Assembly (NCBI GenBank): GCA_014872785.1
Contig: WKFJ01000036.1
Span: 186,001 to 250,000 of the forward strand
Reading direction: 5' to 3'
Length of the DNA stretch: 64,000 bases
Source: Alteromonadaceae bacterium
GTDB lineage: Bacteria > Pseudomonadota > Gammaproteobacteria > Enterobacterales > Alteromonadaceae
The notes below the pieces were generated by a model. The model was not told where the DNA came from. It worked only from the letters and a program-made list of their open reading frames with translations, and did not search any database. The number at the start of each line of letters is the position of its first letter. The first letter of the stretch is position 1. Positions 1-11,146 of the stretch are shown piece after piece. The translations under genes were made by a program, and so were the position numbers.

Positions 1-59
1 CAAACACACCGCAGCCGAGTTCGGTTAGAGGTGATAGATTTCGCTCGGGGAGAAACTAA
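1..59 (+). CDS. hflK: HflK C-terminal end (partial)
   Basis: An open frame enters from the window edge and ends at TAA 57-59, three bases before the hflC start. It leaves 18 residues, a basic, Ser/Arg-rich tail ending SGRN. HflK partners HflC in a membrane complex that restrains the FtsH protease, and hflK lies directly upstream of hflC in gammaproteobacteria. The assignment rests on position and frame; the tail itself is poorly conserved in the family. The hflC ribosome-binding site (GGGGAGA, about 48-54) lies inside this frame, consistent with a tight operon. Confidence 0.55.
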   Translation, partial: NTPQPSSVRGDRFRSGRN

Positions 60-62
60 GCA

Positions 63-941
63 ATGAATAATGTAAAACTTATCGTAGCCGCTGTTATAGC
101 AATGATTGCCTTTAGTTCATTGTTTGTTGTACCAGAGGGCACACGAGGAATTGTTATTCAATTCGGTAAAGTTAATCGTGATGCTGGTGGAGAAACCATC
201 GTTCACGAGCCTGGTCTGCACTTTAAGTGGCCATTTGTCGATACCGTTCGCCTGTTAGACGCGCGTGTGCAAACACTCGATGACAGACCTGACCGTTTCG
301 TAACATCAGAGAAAAAAGACCTTATCGTTGACTCTTATGTGAAATGGCGCATCAGCGACTTTGCCCAGTACTATTTGGCAACTCAGGGCGGTAATACCGC
401 GCTAGCGGAAGACCTGCTTAAGCAGAAGGTGAACAACGGTCTGCGTTCTGAATTTGGTACGCGTACTATCTCAGAAATTGTGTCTGGTGAACGTTCTGAG
501 TTGATGGACGAAGCACTACAGCAGTCTTCGCAAAGTTCAGATGAATTGGGTATCGAGATTGTTGATGTTAGGGTTAAACAAATTAACCTACCGCTTGAAG
601 TCAGTAATTCTATTTTTGACCGCATGCGTACCGAACGTACTGCCGTTGCCAAAGAGCACCGCTCTGAAGGTCAAGAGCAGGCTGAGATTCTTCGCGCCGA
701 CATCGACCGTAAGGTAACGGTAATGTTGGCAGACGCAGAAAGAAACGCACGTAAACTGCGCGGTGAAGGTGACGCAACAGCGGCTGAGATTTACGCTCAG
801 GCATACACGAAAGACGCTGAGTTTTATAGCTTCTTGAGAAGTATGGACGCGTATAAGGCGAGCTTCAACAATAAGCAAGACGTATTAGTCGTTGAGCCAA
901 ACAGTGACTTCTTCAAGTATTTGAATAACTCTAAGCAATAA
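63..941 (+). CDS. hflC: HflC, FtsH protease modulator
   Basis: 292 residues, the usual HflC length. One N-terminal membrane segment (about residues 5-23) is followed by an SPFH/prohibitin domain opening with VPEGTRGIVIQFGK. Next comes the EKKDLIVDSYVKWRI stretch typical of HflC, then a long charged helix (about residues 190-250). HflC and HflK form a periplasm-facing inner-membrane assembly around FtsH and modulate degradation of membrane proteins and of regulators such as CII. The ATG at 63 is preceded by GGGGAGA. A strong terminator follows, so the unit ends here and does not run on to yjeT-purA as it can in other genomes. Confidence 0.96.
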   Translation: MNNVKLIVAAVIAMIAFSSLFVVPEGTRGIVIQFGKVNRDAGGETIVHEPGLHFKWPFVDTVRLLDARVQTLDDRPDRFVTSEKKDLIVDSYVKWRISDFAQYYLATQGGNTALAEDLLKQKVNNGLRSEFGTRTISEIVSGERSELMDEALQQSSQSSDELGIEIVDVRVKQINLPLEVSNSIFDRMRTERTAVAKEHRSEGQEQAEILRADIDRKVTVMLADAERNARKLRGEGDATAAEIYAQAYTKDAEFYSFLRSMDAYKASFNNKQDVLVVEPNSDFFKYLNNSKQ

Positions 942-957
942 GCTTAAATACAATTTG

Positions 958-985
958 AAAAAGCGCTCATCCGAGCGCTTTTTTT
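958..985 (+). terminator. Rho-independent terminator after hflC
   Basis: Stem AAGCGCTC (961-968), loop ATCC, GAGCGCTT (973-980), then a T run to 985. It is preceded by A residues, so it may also work for the converging pseudogene on the other strand. Confidence 0.9.
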
Positions 986-1034
986 ATACCTTCATGGCTA
1001 TGTATGTTGAAAATTAAGGTGGGTAAATTCTAGA

Positions 1035-1457
1035 TTAAAGGTGTTTGTGAAAATGATAACCACCTTGTATGAGCCCATAGTTCGCATAGAACTTATGAGC
1101 TGTGTGTCGAATAACTCTGCTGTCTAAATGCAATTGTTCGCATTGCGCTTCTACAGCATAGGCTTCTATCCACGATAATAGTTTTTCCCCGAAACCGCGG
1201 GAACGGCTCTCTTTATCGGTGACCATATCGTCGACATAGAGATACTTTTTTCACGCAAAACTCTCACCCATATGAAAGCCTGCCACCGATTTAGCAACCC
1301 CGTCAACGTAAAGCGCTACTAGTCTGTACCCGGTGACTTTTAATCGTTCTACCGTCTTGAGATACTCGTAGTGTGTAAGTTCAGTGTGCAGTTGTTTGAT
1401 GATTGGGTAGCAGTCATCTATGCCTTGCATGTTTTCACATAATTTTATTGTTTCCAT
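1035..1457 (-). pseudogene. GNAT N-acetyltransferase broken by an in-frame TGA
   Basis: Read on the minus strand from the ATG at 1457, the frame encodes an N-terminal GNAT segment ending GFHMGESFA, meets TGA at 1251-1253, and continues in the same frame with KKYLYVDDMVTDKESRSRGFGEKLLSWIE to a stop at 1035. The second half holds the acetyl-CoA binding motif (R-SRGFG) and the C-terminal beta strands. GNAT proteins of this type commonly have Trp after GES-A, so TGG to TGA is the simplest explanation. The restored product would be 140 residues, a normal GNAT length. No frameshift is needed. Substrate is unknown. Alternatives are a sequencing error or two short proteins, the latter unlikely because neither half is a complete fold. 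Confidence 0.8.
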
Positions 1458-1775
1458 ACTATCGGTATTCCTCTAAAACGTTTTCTGAATGACTCGCTTG
1501 TATAGCAGACACTTGACCTGAATCAAAGTGAGCACTAAATGAGAAACTCCTAAAACAAAATAGTTACTCCTAAAATCGATAATAGCGCTACATTCTTCTA
1601 TTTAATACGCTCGATTGTATATTCAATGATGTATTAACCAACAAAACTGGTAGGGCGCTCTTGGCAACAAGACTTTCCTATTTTTCATACGTAGAAGTTA
1701 TTAACTCATTCACAGATGGTTTGTGCTGATAAATACTGCCACGTATACTGGTTCCCAGAAAAAAGGACGCCCGTT
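1458..1775. other. Intergenic region between GNAT pseudogene and PLP enzyme
   Basis: 318 bases without a convincing gene. It is AT-rich and presumably carries the divergent promoters. ACTCCTAAAA occurs twice in direct orientation about 20 bases apart (about 1546-1555 and 1566-1575), spacing compatible with a regulator binding one helix face. No palindrome or known operator was recognised. Confidence 0.5.
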
Positions 1776-2939
1776 ATGCTGAAAAAACACTATCAAAAAT
1801 TCCTCAGTGCCAATAATGGTGTGCAACATTATGCTTGCCATAGCCATCACTACTGGCCAGATATCACGCGCGATGCAATGATTGCCTACTGGGACGATTC
1901 AGCCGCCTACGTGGATGAAAAATGGGATTTCTTTTTCCAGGAGAAAGTCCCGGCTTTACAACGGCATATCGCCAACTTGCTCAACACCCAACAACCAGAA
2001 CAAGTGGTTTTTGCGCCTAATACCCACGAGCTACTATTTCGTGTATTAACTTCATTCGATTTATCGGAACCACTTAAGATAGTGACCACAGACAGCGAAT
2101 TTCACAGTTTTACCCGGCAGGTGAATCGATTAGATGAGCTTAATAACGTTGAGATTGTAAGGGTACAAGCCCAACCTTTTGCCACCTTTGAAACGCGCTT
2201 CGTTGAGGCAATTAAGGCCAACAATCCAGACCTTATTTTCTTTAGCCAGGTATTTTTTAATTCAGGGGTAGCCATTGGCGATTTGACAGGTTTACTTGGC
2301 CAAATAAGCGACAGCGACGCCGTTATCATGGTGGATGGATACCATGCGTTTACCGCTTTGCCTGTCGATATATCAGATTTTCGCAGTCGCATATTTTACT
2401 TAGCTGGTGGATACAAGTATGCACAAGGCGGAGAAGGCGTTTGTTTTATGCACTGCCCGAAAAACGTCTTACTGCGGCCTTTGTATACAGGTTGGTACGC
2501 TGAATTTGGTGAATTACAAAAATTCAAATCGCGCAAAGTGGACTACAGCAAAGCTGGTTTTCATTACGCGGGCTCAACCATGGATTATTCAGGAGTTTAT
2601 CGTCAGCTAGCCGTATTTGATTTGTGGGGAAGAGAAAAGGTGTCAATCACCGATGTACATCATCATGTCCAGTACCTACAAAAAGCATTTTTGCAGCAAT
2701 TATCTGAATTAAAACTGCCATTTTTGAACGAATCGCATTTACTCACCTTGTCATTGGATCACCACGGACACTTTTTGGCATTTGAGCTTGAAGGAGATAT
2801 GGCGGCACGATTACACGACTATCTGAAGTCTCATAAAATCGTGACTGATTACCGTGGCAATCGCTTGCGTTTTGGCTTTGCTCCTTATCATGAAGTAGCT
2901 GATATCGATTTGAATTGCCTGCGTCAGTTCGATGCTTGA
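1776..2939 (+). CDS. Kynureninase-like class V PLP-dependent enzyme
   Basis: 387 residues from the ATG at 1776, chosen over an upstream in-frame start at 1716 because AAAAGGA (1761-1767) sits eight bases before it. The fold type I aminotransferase class V pattern is visible: MVDGYHAF carries the PLP-binding Asp, and YLAGGYKYAQGGEG has the probable Schiff-base Lys in GYKY followed by a Gly-rich turn, an arrangement also found in kynureninases. The C-terminal small domain ends with NRLRFGFAPYHEV. I infer a cytosolic PLP lyase or aminotransferase; no tryptophan-catabolism gene is nearby, so kynurenine as substrate is unproven. Its last eight bases overlap yjeT, so the two are probably co-expressed. 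Confidence 0.8.
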   Translation: MLKKHYQKFLSANNGVQHYACHSHHYWPDITRDAMIAYWDDSAAYVDEKWDFFFQEKVPALQRHIANLLNTQQPEQVVFAPNTHELLFRVLTSFDLSEPLKIVTTDSEFHSFTRQVNRLDELNNVEIVRVQAQPFATFETRFVEAIKANNPDLIFFSQVFFNSGVAIGDLTGLLGQISDSDAVIMVDGYHAFTALPVDISDFRSRIFYLAGGYKYAQGGEGVCFMHCPKNVLLRPLYTGWYAEFGELQKFKSRKVDYSKAGFHYAGSTMDYSGVYRQLAVFDLWGREKVSITDVHHHVQYLQKAFLQQLSELKLPFLNESHLLTLSLDHHGHFLAFELEGDMAARLHDYLKSHKIVTDYRGNRLRFGFAPYHEVADIDLNCLRQFDA

Positions 2940-3117
2940 TATCTTGTTGCCTGCGCTGGCGTTGGTGTTCGTTGTCGAAGGCCTTGGACCTATGTTGTTT
3001 CCCAATAAATGGCGTAATTTTATGATGATGTTAGCCGACAAACCCGCTTCGGAATTGCGCACAATGGGAGGCGTAATGGCGATCATTGGCTTAGTGAGCT
3101 TGGTATTTTGGCTGTAA
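2932..3117 (+). CDS. yjeT: YjeT-like DUF2065 small membrane protein
   Basis: 61 residues with two hydrophobic segments (about 4-20 and 43-61) separated by a short loop containing FPNKWR and RTMGG, the pattern of the DUF2065/YjeT family. Family members lie between hflC and purA in many gammaproteobacteria, and that position is kept here although a PLP gene and a GNAT remnant now separate it from hflC. The start overlaps the end of the PLP gene by eight bases, suggesting translational coupling. Molecular role is unknown. Confidence 0.88.
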   Translation: MLDILLPALALVFVVEGLGPMLFPNKWRNFMMMLADKPASELRTMGGVMAIIGLVSLVFWL

Positions 3118-3199
3118 CCCTCGATATCTGTTTATAAAGACAACAAAAAAGATGAATCAAAGGCGATGAATTGGTAGAATCCTCGCCTAACTTTTTTGA

Positions 3200-4510
<1,311 letters not shown>

Positions 4511-4521
4511 AAACAAATATT

Positions 4522-4547
4522 AAAAGGTCGCTTGCGCGGCCTTTTTT
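4522..4547 (+). terminator. Rho-independent terminator after purA
   Basis: Stem AAAGGTCGC / GCGGCCTTT with one T-G wobble, loop TTGC, and a T6 run. Confidence 0.88.
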
Positions 4548-4564
4548 GCATATAGGAACTTACT

Positions 4565-5944
4565 GTGATCGCACTGTCTGAAATCTCAGCTTCTGTAGCG
4601 CGCCTGCAAGCGACTTTTTCTACTGGAAAAACCAAATCGGCTCAATGGCGTATTGAGCAATTAAAGCGCATCAAACAGATGACGCTAGAAAATGAATCTA
4701 AAATTCTCGAGGCATTAAAAGCTGACTTGGGAAAGTGTGAATTAGAAGCATGGAACTCTGAGATCAGTTATATCACTGGTGAGGTAGACCATAATATCAA
4801 GCACCTTGCAAAATGGATGGCCAAACGCAAGGTGAAAACACCCATTTTGGCTCAACCTGGGAAGAGTTATATTCAGGCAGAACCCTTGGGTACCGTACTT
4901 ATTATTGGTGCCTGGAATTATCCGTATCAATTAACCTTAGCGCCTTTTGTTGCGGCGGTAGCAGCTGGGAACTGTGCAGTGTTAAAGCCTTCGGAACTAG
5001 CAGAGAATACTTCAAAATTGCTTGCTGAGCTCGTCCCCCAATATTTGGATACTGATGCCTTTTGTGTCGTCGAAGGTGGCGTTGAACAGACCACCGAAGT
5101 ATTGCAACAGAAGTTCGACCACATACTTTACACTGGTGGTGAAACTGTCGGTAAGATTGTCATGCGCGCTGCCGCTGAGCACTTAACACCGGTGACGCTA
5201 GAATTAGGTGGTAAAAGCCCATGTGTTGTTGATTCCAATACTAACTTAGATGTGACAGTAAATCGTATTGCCTGGTGTAAATGGATGAATGCAGGACAAA
5301 CCTGTGTGGCGCCTGACTATGTGATTGTAACCCGTGATTTTGCTGATGAGTTCTTGGTTAAGATGAAGCAAAAAATCGAGGACTTTTACGGTGCTGATGC
5401 GCAGAAGAGCCCTGATTATGGTCGCATTATTAATCACAGACACTGGCAGCGTATCAATAATTATCTGCAAAACCAAAATGTTGTGTATGGTGGTAAAGGG
5501 GACGAACGAGACCGCTATTTAGAACCGACTTTGGTTCTCAATCCAGATTTAGATTCACCGTTAATGCGAGATGAGATATTTGGACCGATTTTACCTATTG
5601 TTGTCATCGATGATCTCAGCGATGCCGCCCCCCTTATTAATAGTCGTCCCAAGCCACTTGCGATGTATGTGTTCTCGAGAAACGATGGCTTTGTCGATTC
5701 GTTGTTAGGACAAACCAGCGCCGGTAACGTCTGTGTTAACGATGGCATGATGTTTATGGCCAACCAAGATTTGCCTTTTGGCGGCGTTGGTAACAGCGGA
5801 ATGGGCTCCTATTGCGGTCAGTCGGGATTTGACACCTTTAGCCATCTCAAAGCTATTATGAAGCGAAGCTTTGCGCTGGATCTCGATGTGCGATATGCCC
5901 CTTACTCTGATAAAAAGCTGAAAATGCTGAAAATGCTGCGCTAG
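4565..5944 (+). CDS. Class 3 (fatty/aryl) aldehyde dehydrogenase
   Basis: 459 residues, the length of ALDH3-type enzymes, which lack the longer N-terminus of other classes. The sequence shows GAWNYPYQLTLAP (NAD-binding region), TLELGGKSP (general-base Glu) and NAGQTCVAPDY (catalytic Cys). The C-terminal block PFGGVGNSGMGSYCGQSGFDTFSH is strongly ALDH3-like. It oxidises aldehydes to acids with NAD(P). The start is GTG at 4565 with AGGA at 4554-4557. It lies nine bases upstream of a VOC protein, probably in one transcript. Exact substrate (medium-chain fatty versus coniferyl-type aldehyde) cannot be told. Confidence 0.92.
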   Translation: MIALSEISASVARLQATFSTGKTKSAQWRIEQLKRIKQMTLENESKILEALKADLGKCELEAWNSEISYITGEVDHNIKHLAKWMAKRKVKTPILAQPGKSYIQAEPLGTVLIIGAWNYPYQLTLAPFVAAVAAGNCAVLKPSELAENTSKLLAELVPQYLDTDAFCVVEGGVEQTTEVLQQKFDHILYTGGETVGKIVMRAAAEHLTPVTLELGGKSPCVVDSNTNLDVTVNRIAWCKWMNAGQTCVAPDYVIVTRDFADEFLVKMKQKIEDFYGADAQKSPDYGRIINHRHWQRINNYLQNQNVVYGGKGDERDRYLEPTLVLNPDLDSPLMRDEIFGPILPIVVIDDLSDAAPLINSRPKPLAMYVFSRNDGFVDSLLGQTSAGNVCVNDGMMFMANQDLPFGGVGNSGMGSYCGQSGFDTFSHLKAIMKRSFALDLDVRYAPYSDKKLKMLKMLR

Positions 5945-5952
5945 GACGTTTT

Positions 5953-6366
5953 ATGCATCCGTTTCATTTGGCAATACCAGTTCATGATTTATCGCTTGCA
6001 GATAAATTTTATGGCGACATCTTAGGCTGTAGCAAAGGCCGAACCAGTGAGCATTGGATAGACTGGAATTTCTGGGAGCATCAGCTCGTTACTCATCTGG
6101 TCAGTGAGTTGAGTAATGACAGTGGTGGTAATGACGTCGATGGAAAACATATCGGCGTTCCCCATTTTGGTGTTGTACTAGATAAAAAGACGTGGCTGCA
6201 GGTGAAGCAACAACTTGAGTCAGCTGATATCGCCTACGCGGTTAAGCCTGGCATCAGATTTAAAGACGCACCTGGTGAGCAAGGGACATTTTTTGTAAGG
6301 GATTATTCAAATAATTTGCTAGAATTTAAATACTTCAACTATCTCACTGCTTTATTTGCAGTGTGA
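5953..6366 (+). CDS. VOC (glyoxalase-fold) family protein
   Basis: 137 residues with the duplicated beta-alpha-beta-beta-beta pattern of the vicinal oxygen chelate superfamily. It opens with FHLAIPVHDLSLADKFYGDILGC, has a second module beginning GVPHFGVVLDKKTW, and ends with the metal-ligand style motif DYSNNLLEFKYF. Conserved His and Glu positions suggest a metal site. Spacing of nine bases from the aldehyde dehydrogenase suggests joint action on reactive carbonyl compounds, but that is inference. Specific activity (lyase, dioxygenase or resistance protein) is undetermined. Confidence 0.85.
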   Translation: MHPFHLAIPVHDLSLADKFYGDILGCSKGRTSEHWIDWNFWEHQLVTHLVSELSNDSGGNDVDGKHIGVPHFGVVLDKKTWLQVKQQLESADIAYAVKPGIRFKDAPGEQGTFFVRDYSNNLLEFKYFNYLTALFAV

Positions 6367-6420
6367 TAAGGGTTATAAATTTCTTACCAGCACGTTTTCG
6401 GCAGCAGTTAGAGCGCACAT

Positions 6421-7428
6421 ATGAAATACCACGAGTCTTTGGTTGAGTCCCAGGTCATCCTGAAAAAGGCGCTTGCCTTCCTTGATAAGCACCAACTTGC
6501 CTACAACCCAATTTTCTATGCAGTTGCTTACCAACATGCCGCAGACTGCAATTTTTTGCTCAGCGAAGCGATTAAAGACGCTGAAAAGAATGACAACATC
6601 GATCCTTATATGATGGAACAACTCCATCGCGAGTTTGTTGATGTCAAAAAAGAGAGTGACGACAAGCCCCTTTTATCCTTGGGCGCGGCAATCGACGGTT
6701 TGCATGAGTCTAGCCAAAAAAGCGCCGAGGTCGTAGAAAAATTAGATCAGGAACTCAACGCTCACAAAGACAATAACAGTGAGACTATCGAGATAAGCTC
6801 AGTGTTAAATGCCACAGCGGCCATAATGGCAGCGCAAGATGATTTACATCAACAGGTGGTCGCTGCCAAGAAGCAATCGGAATCGATTCGCGCTGAGTTG
6901 GAAGAAGCAAAATTACAGGCCGTTACAGACCCACTTACCGATTTACAAAATAGGCAAGGGCTTAACCGTAAGTTCTCCGAGTTAGCTGTGTTATCGACAG
7001 AATCTACTTTGTTTACTGGCATTTTAGATCTTGACCACTTCAAGCAGTTTAACGATAACTTCGGCCATTTAGTCGGCGATTTAATCCTAAAACGACTTGC
7101 GCGTTTGCTTCGTGAGGAACTGCCTTTCACTGCGCACCCATTCAGGTTTGGAGGCGAGGAATTTGTAATTTTGGTTAGTGCTTCTAAAGTTGACGAGGTG
7201 CTAAAGTTAGCAGAAGAGTTACGCATTAAAGTGGAAAAACTCCGCTTCAAAAGCGCCAAAACTAAAGAGCGCTTACCACAGCTGACAATTTCGATCGGTT
7301 TGAGCCAATGGAATCATGGCGAAATGTTGGAAGAGACACTTGTGCGCGCAGATGAGGCTTTGTACCGTGCCAAAAATGAAGGTCGAAATCTAGTACGGTT
7401 TAGCTATACCGAAGCAAAGGACGATTAG
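6421..7428 (+). CDS. Cytoplasmic diguanylate cyclase (GGDEF)
   Basis: 335 residues with no membrane segment. An N-terminal helical region of about 165 residues, probably a signal-input coiled coil, precedes a GGDEF domain (about 170-330) with LTDLQNRQGL, the LDLDHFKQFND metal/GTP segment and RFGGEEFVIL as the active-site loop. An allosteric RxxD I-site is absent at the usual position (PFTA instead), so product inhibition may be weak. It makes c-di-GMP from two GTP. A bidirectional terminator separates it from fadA. Confidence 0.93.
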   Translation: MKYHESLVESQVILKKALAFLDKHQLAYNPIFYAVAYQHAADCNFLLSEAIKDAEKNDNIDPYMMEQLHREFVDVKKESDDKPLLSLGAAIDGLHESSQKSAEVVEKLDQELNAHKDNNSETIEISSVLNATAAIMAAQDDLHQQVVAAKKQSESIRAELEEAKLQAVTDPLTDLQNRQGLNRKFSELAVLSTESTLFTGILDLDHFKQFNDNFGHLVGDLILKRLARLLREELPFTAHPFRFGGEEFVILVSASKVDEVLKLAEELRIKVEKLRFKSAKTKERLPQLTISIGLSQWNHGEMLEETLVRADEALYRAKNEGRNLVRFSYTEAKDD

Positions 7429-7454
7429 TCCGCAATAAAGTAAGTTCTTTTCAG

Positions 7455-7484
7455 AAAAAAAGGAAGCCATAGGCTTCCTTTTTT
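7455..7484. terminator. Bidirectional terminator between GGDEF gene and fadA
   Basis: Perfect stem AAAAAGGAAGCC / GGCTTCCTTTTT around loop ATA, with A and T runs on either side, placed between converging genes so that both transcripts can end here. Confidence 0.92.
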
Positions 7485-7502
7485 ACTTGTTAACGCTATT
7501 GC

Positions 7503-8669
<1,167 letters not shown>

Positions 8670-8680
8670 TTACCCCTCAA

Positions 8681-10834
8681 TTATTGTGCAAAGAAGCTTT
8701 TGCCAGATGCTGCCATTTCACGCAGACCATCGGTCACTTTGTAAATCTCACCAAGGTGTGCATATTTGTCAGCAAGAGCGACAAAATTTGCGATACCCAT
8801 GGTTTCGATGTAACGGAAAATACCGCCTCTAAATGGAGGGAAACCTAAACCGTACAATAACGCCATATCCGCTTCAGCAGCCGAGGCAACAATTCCCTCT
8901 TCTAGACAGCGAACTGACTCGTTTGCCATAGGGATCATTACGCGAGCAATGATTTCTTCTGCTGAAAACTCAGCTTTGTCTTTGCAATGAGGTGCCATAA
9001 GTGCCATGGCTTCCTCTGCTGGTGTCTTCATTGGACGACCTTTTTTATCTAGACCGTGGTCATAGAAGCCTTTCTTATTCTTCTGTCCGTAACGCTCAGC
9101 GTTGTACAATACAGTCACCGGGTCGTTATCAACTTTTTGCATGCGCTCAGGGAAACCAGACGCCATAACATCAGAAGCGTGATCTGCAGTGTCGATACCG
9201 ACGACGTCAAGCAAGTATGCAGGACCCATAGGCCAGCCGAATTGTTTCTCCATGACTTTGTCGATAGCGACATAATCTGCACCATCGAGTACTAGTTGGC
9301 TGAAGCCTGCGAAGTATGGGAACAACACGCGGTTTACCAAGAAGCCCGGACAATCATTAACTACAATTGGGGTTTTACCCATTTTCAAGGTCATCGCTAC
9401 TACGTTAGCGATTGTCTCGTCAGAGGTTTTTTCACCGCGAATAATTTCAACTAGCGGCATTTTGTGCACTGGGTTGAAAAAGTGCATACCACAGAACAAT
9501 TCGGGGCGTGACAGGTTTTCAGCTAACGAGTTAATTGAAATTGTCGACGTGTTTGAACAAATAACCGTGTTCTCACCGACTGATTCTTCGGTTTCTTTTA
9601 ACACGATGCCTTTGATTTTGGGGTTCTCTACTACGGCTTCGATAACGATTTCAGCATCTTTGATAGCGCTGTATTCTAGCGTGGGTACGATGTTGTTGAG
9701 CGTTGCGGCCATTTTCTTGGCATCAACCTTACCGCGTTTCATACCTTTTCCAAGAATGCCTGCAGCTTCGTCTAGGCCTAGTTGCAGCGCCGGTTGTGCA
9801 ATATCCTTCATGATGGTTTTGGTGCCTTTCAGTGACGCCTGGTATGCAATACCACCACCCATGATGCCTGCGCCTAATACATCCGCTTGCTCAAATGACT
9901 TAGTCGCGCCTTTAGCGACTTTCTTACCTTTGCCCTTAACGACCTGGTCAGCCAAGAAAATACCGACTTGTGCGGCCGCGGCGTCAGACTTAGCAAGTTT
10001 TACAAAACCTGCGTTCTCAAGTTTTAACGCGCCTTCGCGATCTAAACCTGCTGCTTGTTCAAGCGTGTTAACCACCATATGCGGCGCAGGGTAATGTTTG
10101 CCTGCTTGTGCGAAAACCATACCTTTTGCGGTGGCAAAGCTCATCATAGCTTCATTACGTGGTAATTTTAGAGGTGCTTTTTTCGCTGCACGACGTGCCT
10201 GCCAATCTAGTTTGCCATCGGCGGCGTCATTAAGCATTTTAAGCGCAACGTCTTTTAACAATTCAGGTGTGGTTGCTGCGTCAATCGCGCCTTCTTTAAG
10301 TGCTTTGTCAGCTCTGCGTTCTTTACCTGTTGTCATCCACTCCATCGCATTATCTGCACCGATAACACGTGGTAGCCTAACAGTACCACCGAAGCCAGGC
10401 ATGAGGCCTAGTTTCACTTCTGGCAAACCAATTGCTGCCGTACTGTCAGCGACGCGAAGGTCACAAGCCAACGTCATTTCACAACCGCCACCTAAAGCAA
10501 AACCATTAATTGCGGCAATTGTCGGGAAAGGTAAATCCTCGAAACGGTCAAACACTTTAGAGGTTTGTTCGACCCAACCTAAGAGCTTCTCTTCTGGCTC
10601 TGCGAAAAGGGCTGTGAATTCGGTGATATCTGCGCCAACGATGAAAGTAGATTTGTTGGAGCGAACGAGTGCGCCTCGGATACCGTCTTGTTGTTCAAGA
10701 CAAGCACATAACTCGTTGAGTTCTGTCACAGTTTGTTGATCGAACTTATTAACCGACCCTTGGGCATCAAAAACGACGTCGACGATGTCGTTTTCTAAGC
10801 GGTCGGCTTGCAAGCATTGGCCTTCAAATAACAT
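8681..10834 (-). CDS. fadB: Fatty acid oxidation complex alpha subunit FadB
   Basis: 717 residues from the ATG at 10834, chosen over an upstream in-frame start at 10858 because GGAG lies about eight bases before it and because the E. coli protein begins at the equivalent residue. The N-terminal enoyl-CoA hydratase/isomerase domain (about 1-190) has [15 protein letters not shown] and [10 protein letters not shown]. The 3-hydroxyacyl-CoA dehydrogenase domain (about 310-715) has the NAD-binding glycines [13 protein letters not shown] and the [15 protein letters not shown] segment. With FadA it carries out hydration and dehydrogenation in beta-oxidation. Confidence 0.97.
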   Translation of the reverse strand: MLFEGQCLQADRLENDIVDVVFDAQGSVNKFDQQTVTELNELCACLEQQDGIRGALVRSNKSTFIVGADITEFTALFAEPEEKLLGWVEQTSKVFDRFEDLPFPTIAAINGFALGGGCEMTLACDLRVADSTAAIGLPEVKLGLMPGFGGTVRLPRVIGADNAMEWMTTGKERRADKALKEGAIDAATTPELLKDVALKMLNDAADGKLDWQARRAAKKAPLKLPRNEAMMSFATAKGMVFAQAGKHYPAPHMVVNTLEQAAGLDREGALKLENAGFVKLAKSDAAAAQVGIFLADQVVKGKGKKVAKGATKSFEQADVLGAGIMGGGIAYQASLKGTKTIMKDIAQPALQLGLDEAAGILGKGMKRGKVDAKKMAATLNNIVPTLEYSAIKDAEIVIEAVVENPKIKGIVLKETEESVGENTVICSNTSTISINSLAENLSRPELFCGMHFFNPVHKMPLVEIIRGEKTSDETIANVVAMTLKMGKTPIVVNDCPGFLVNRVLFPYFAGFSQLVLDGADYVAIDKVMEKQFGWPMGPAYLLDVVGIDTADHASDVMASGFPERMQKVDNDPVTVLYNAERYGQKNKKGFYDHGLDKKGRPMKTPAEEAMALMAPHCKDKAEFSAEEIIARVMIPMANESVRCLEEGIVASAAEADMALLYGLGFPPFRGGIFRYIETMGIANFVALADKYAHLGEIYKVTDGLREMAASGKSFFAQ

Positions 10835-11146
10835 ATTTTTCTCCGTTTCGGTAACCATTAAAGTGTGCGCTAATTAGCCTGGGATAACTATGATTTGGGA
10901 GGTCAAATATTCCAAAACGTAGCACAAACTTACAATTTGAATACTACCTAGCAGGTTACCGGTCAGTTGTAGGGAGCATCATTGTTGTTGAGAAATTGTT
11001 AAATTTCAACTCAAATTCAAACAATTGTTTAAATTTTTAAGAAGTCGTGAAATTACTGGAGTATAGACGGCTTATTAGGTATTTTTTAACTAGAGCCTGT
11101 TTATCTATCATTTGCTCGTTCATTAATCGCCAGTAAAGGAAATTCA
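10835..11146. other. Divergent fadB/slt promoter region
   Basis: 312 bases between divergent genes with no coding frame of note. It contains two palindromic segments, listed separately as a possible PsrA-type operator. No FadR site matching the enterobacterial consensus well was found. Confidence 0.6.
10992..11033. promoter_or_regulatory. Candidate PsrA-like operator palindromes
   Basis: AAACAATTGTTT (11019-11030) is a perfect 12-base palindrome, extended on the left as CAAAC-N4-GTTT. PsrA, a TetR-type regulator of fatty acid genes outside the enteric group, recognises CAAAC/GTTTG-like half sites. A second imperfect palindrome GAAAT-N6-ATTTC lies at 10992-11007. Both are in the divergent region upstream of fadBA. 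No psrA gene is in the window. Confidence 0.35.

Noticed and set aside
1251..1253. TGA read as selenocysteine in the GNAT gene
   Set aside because: The position corresponds to a usual Trp, no downstream structured element was apparent, and a second gene in the window is broken by TAA, which fits ordinary nonsense changes better.
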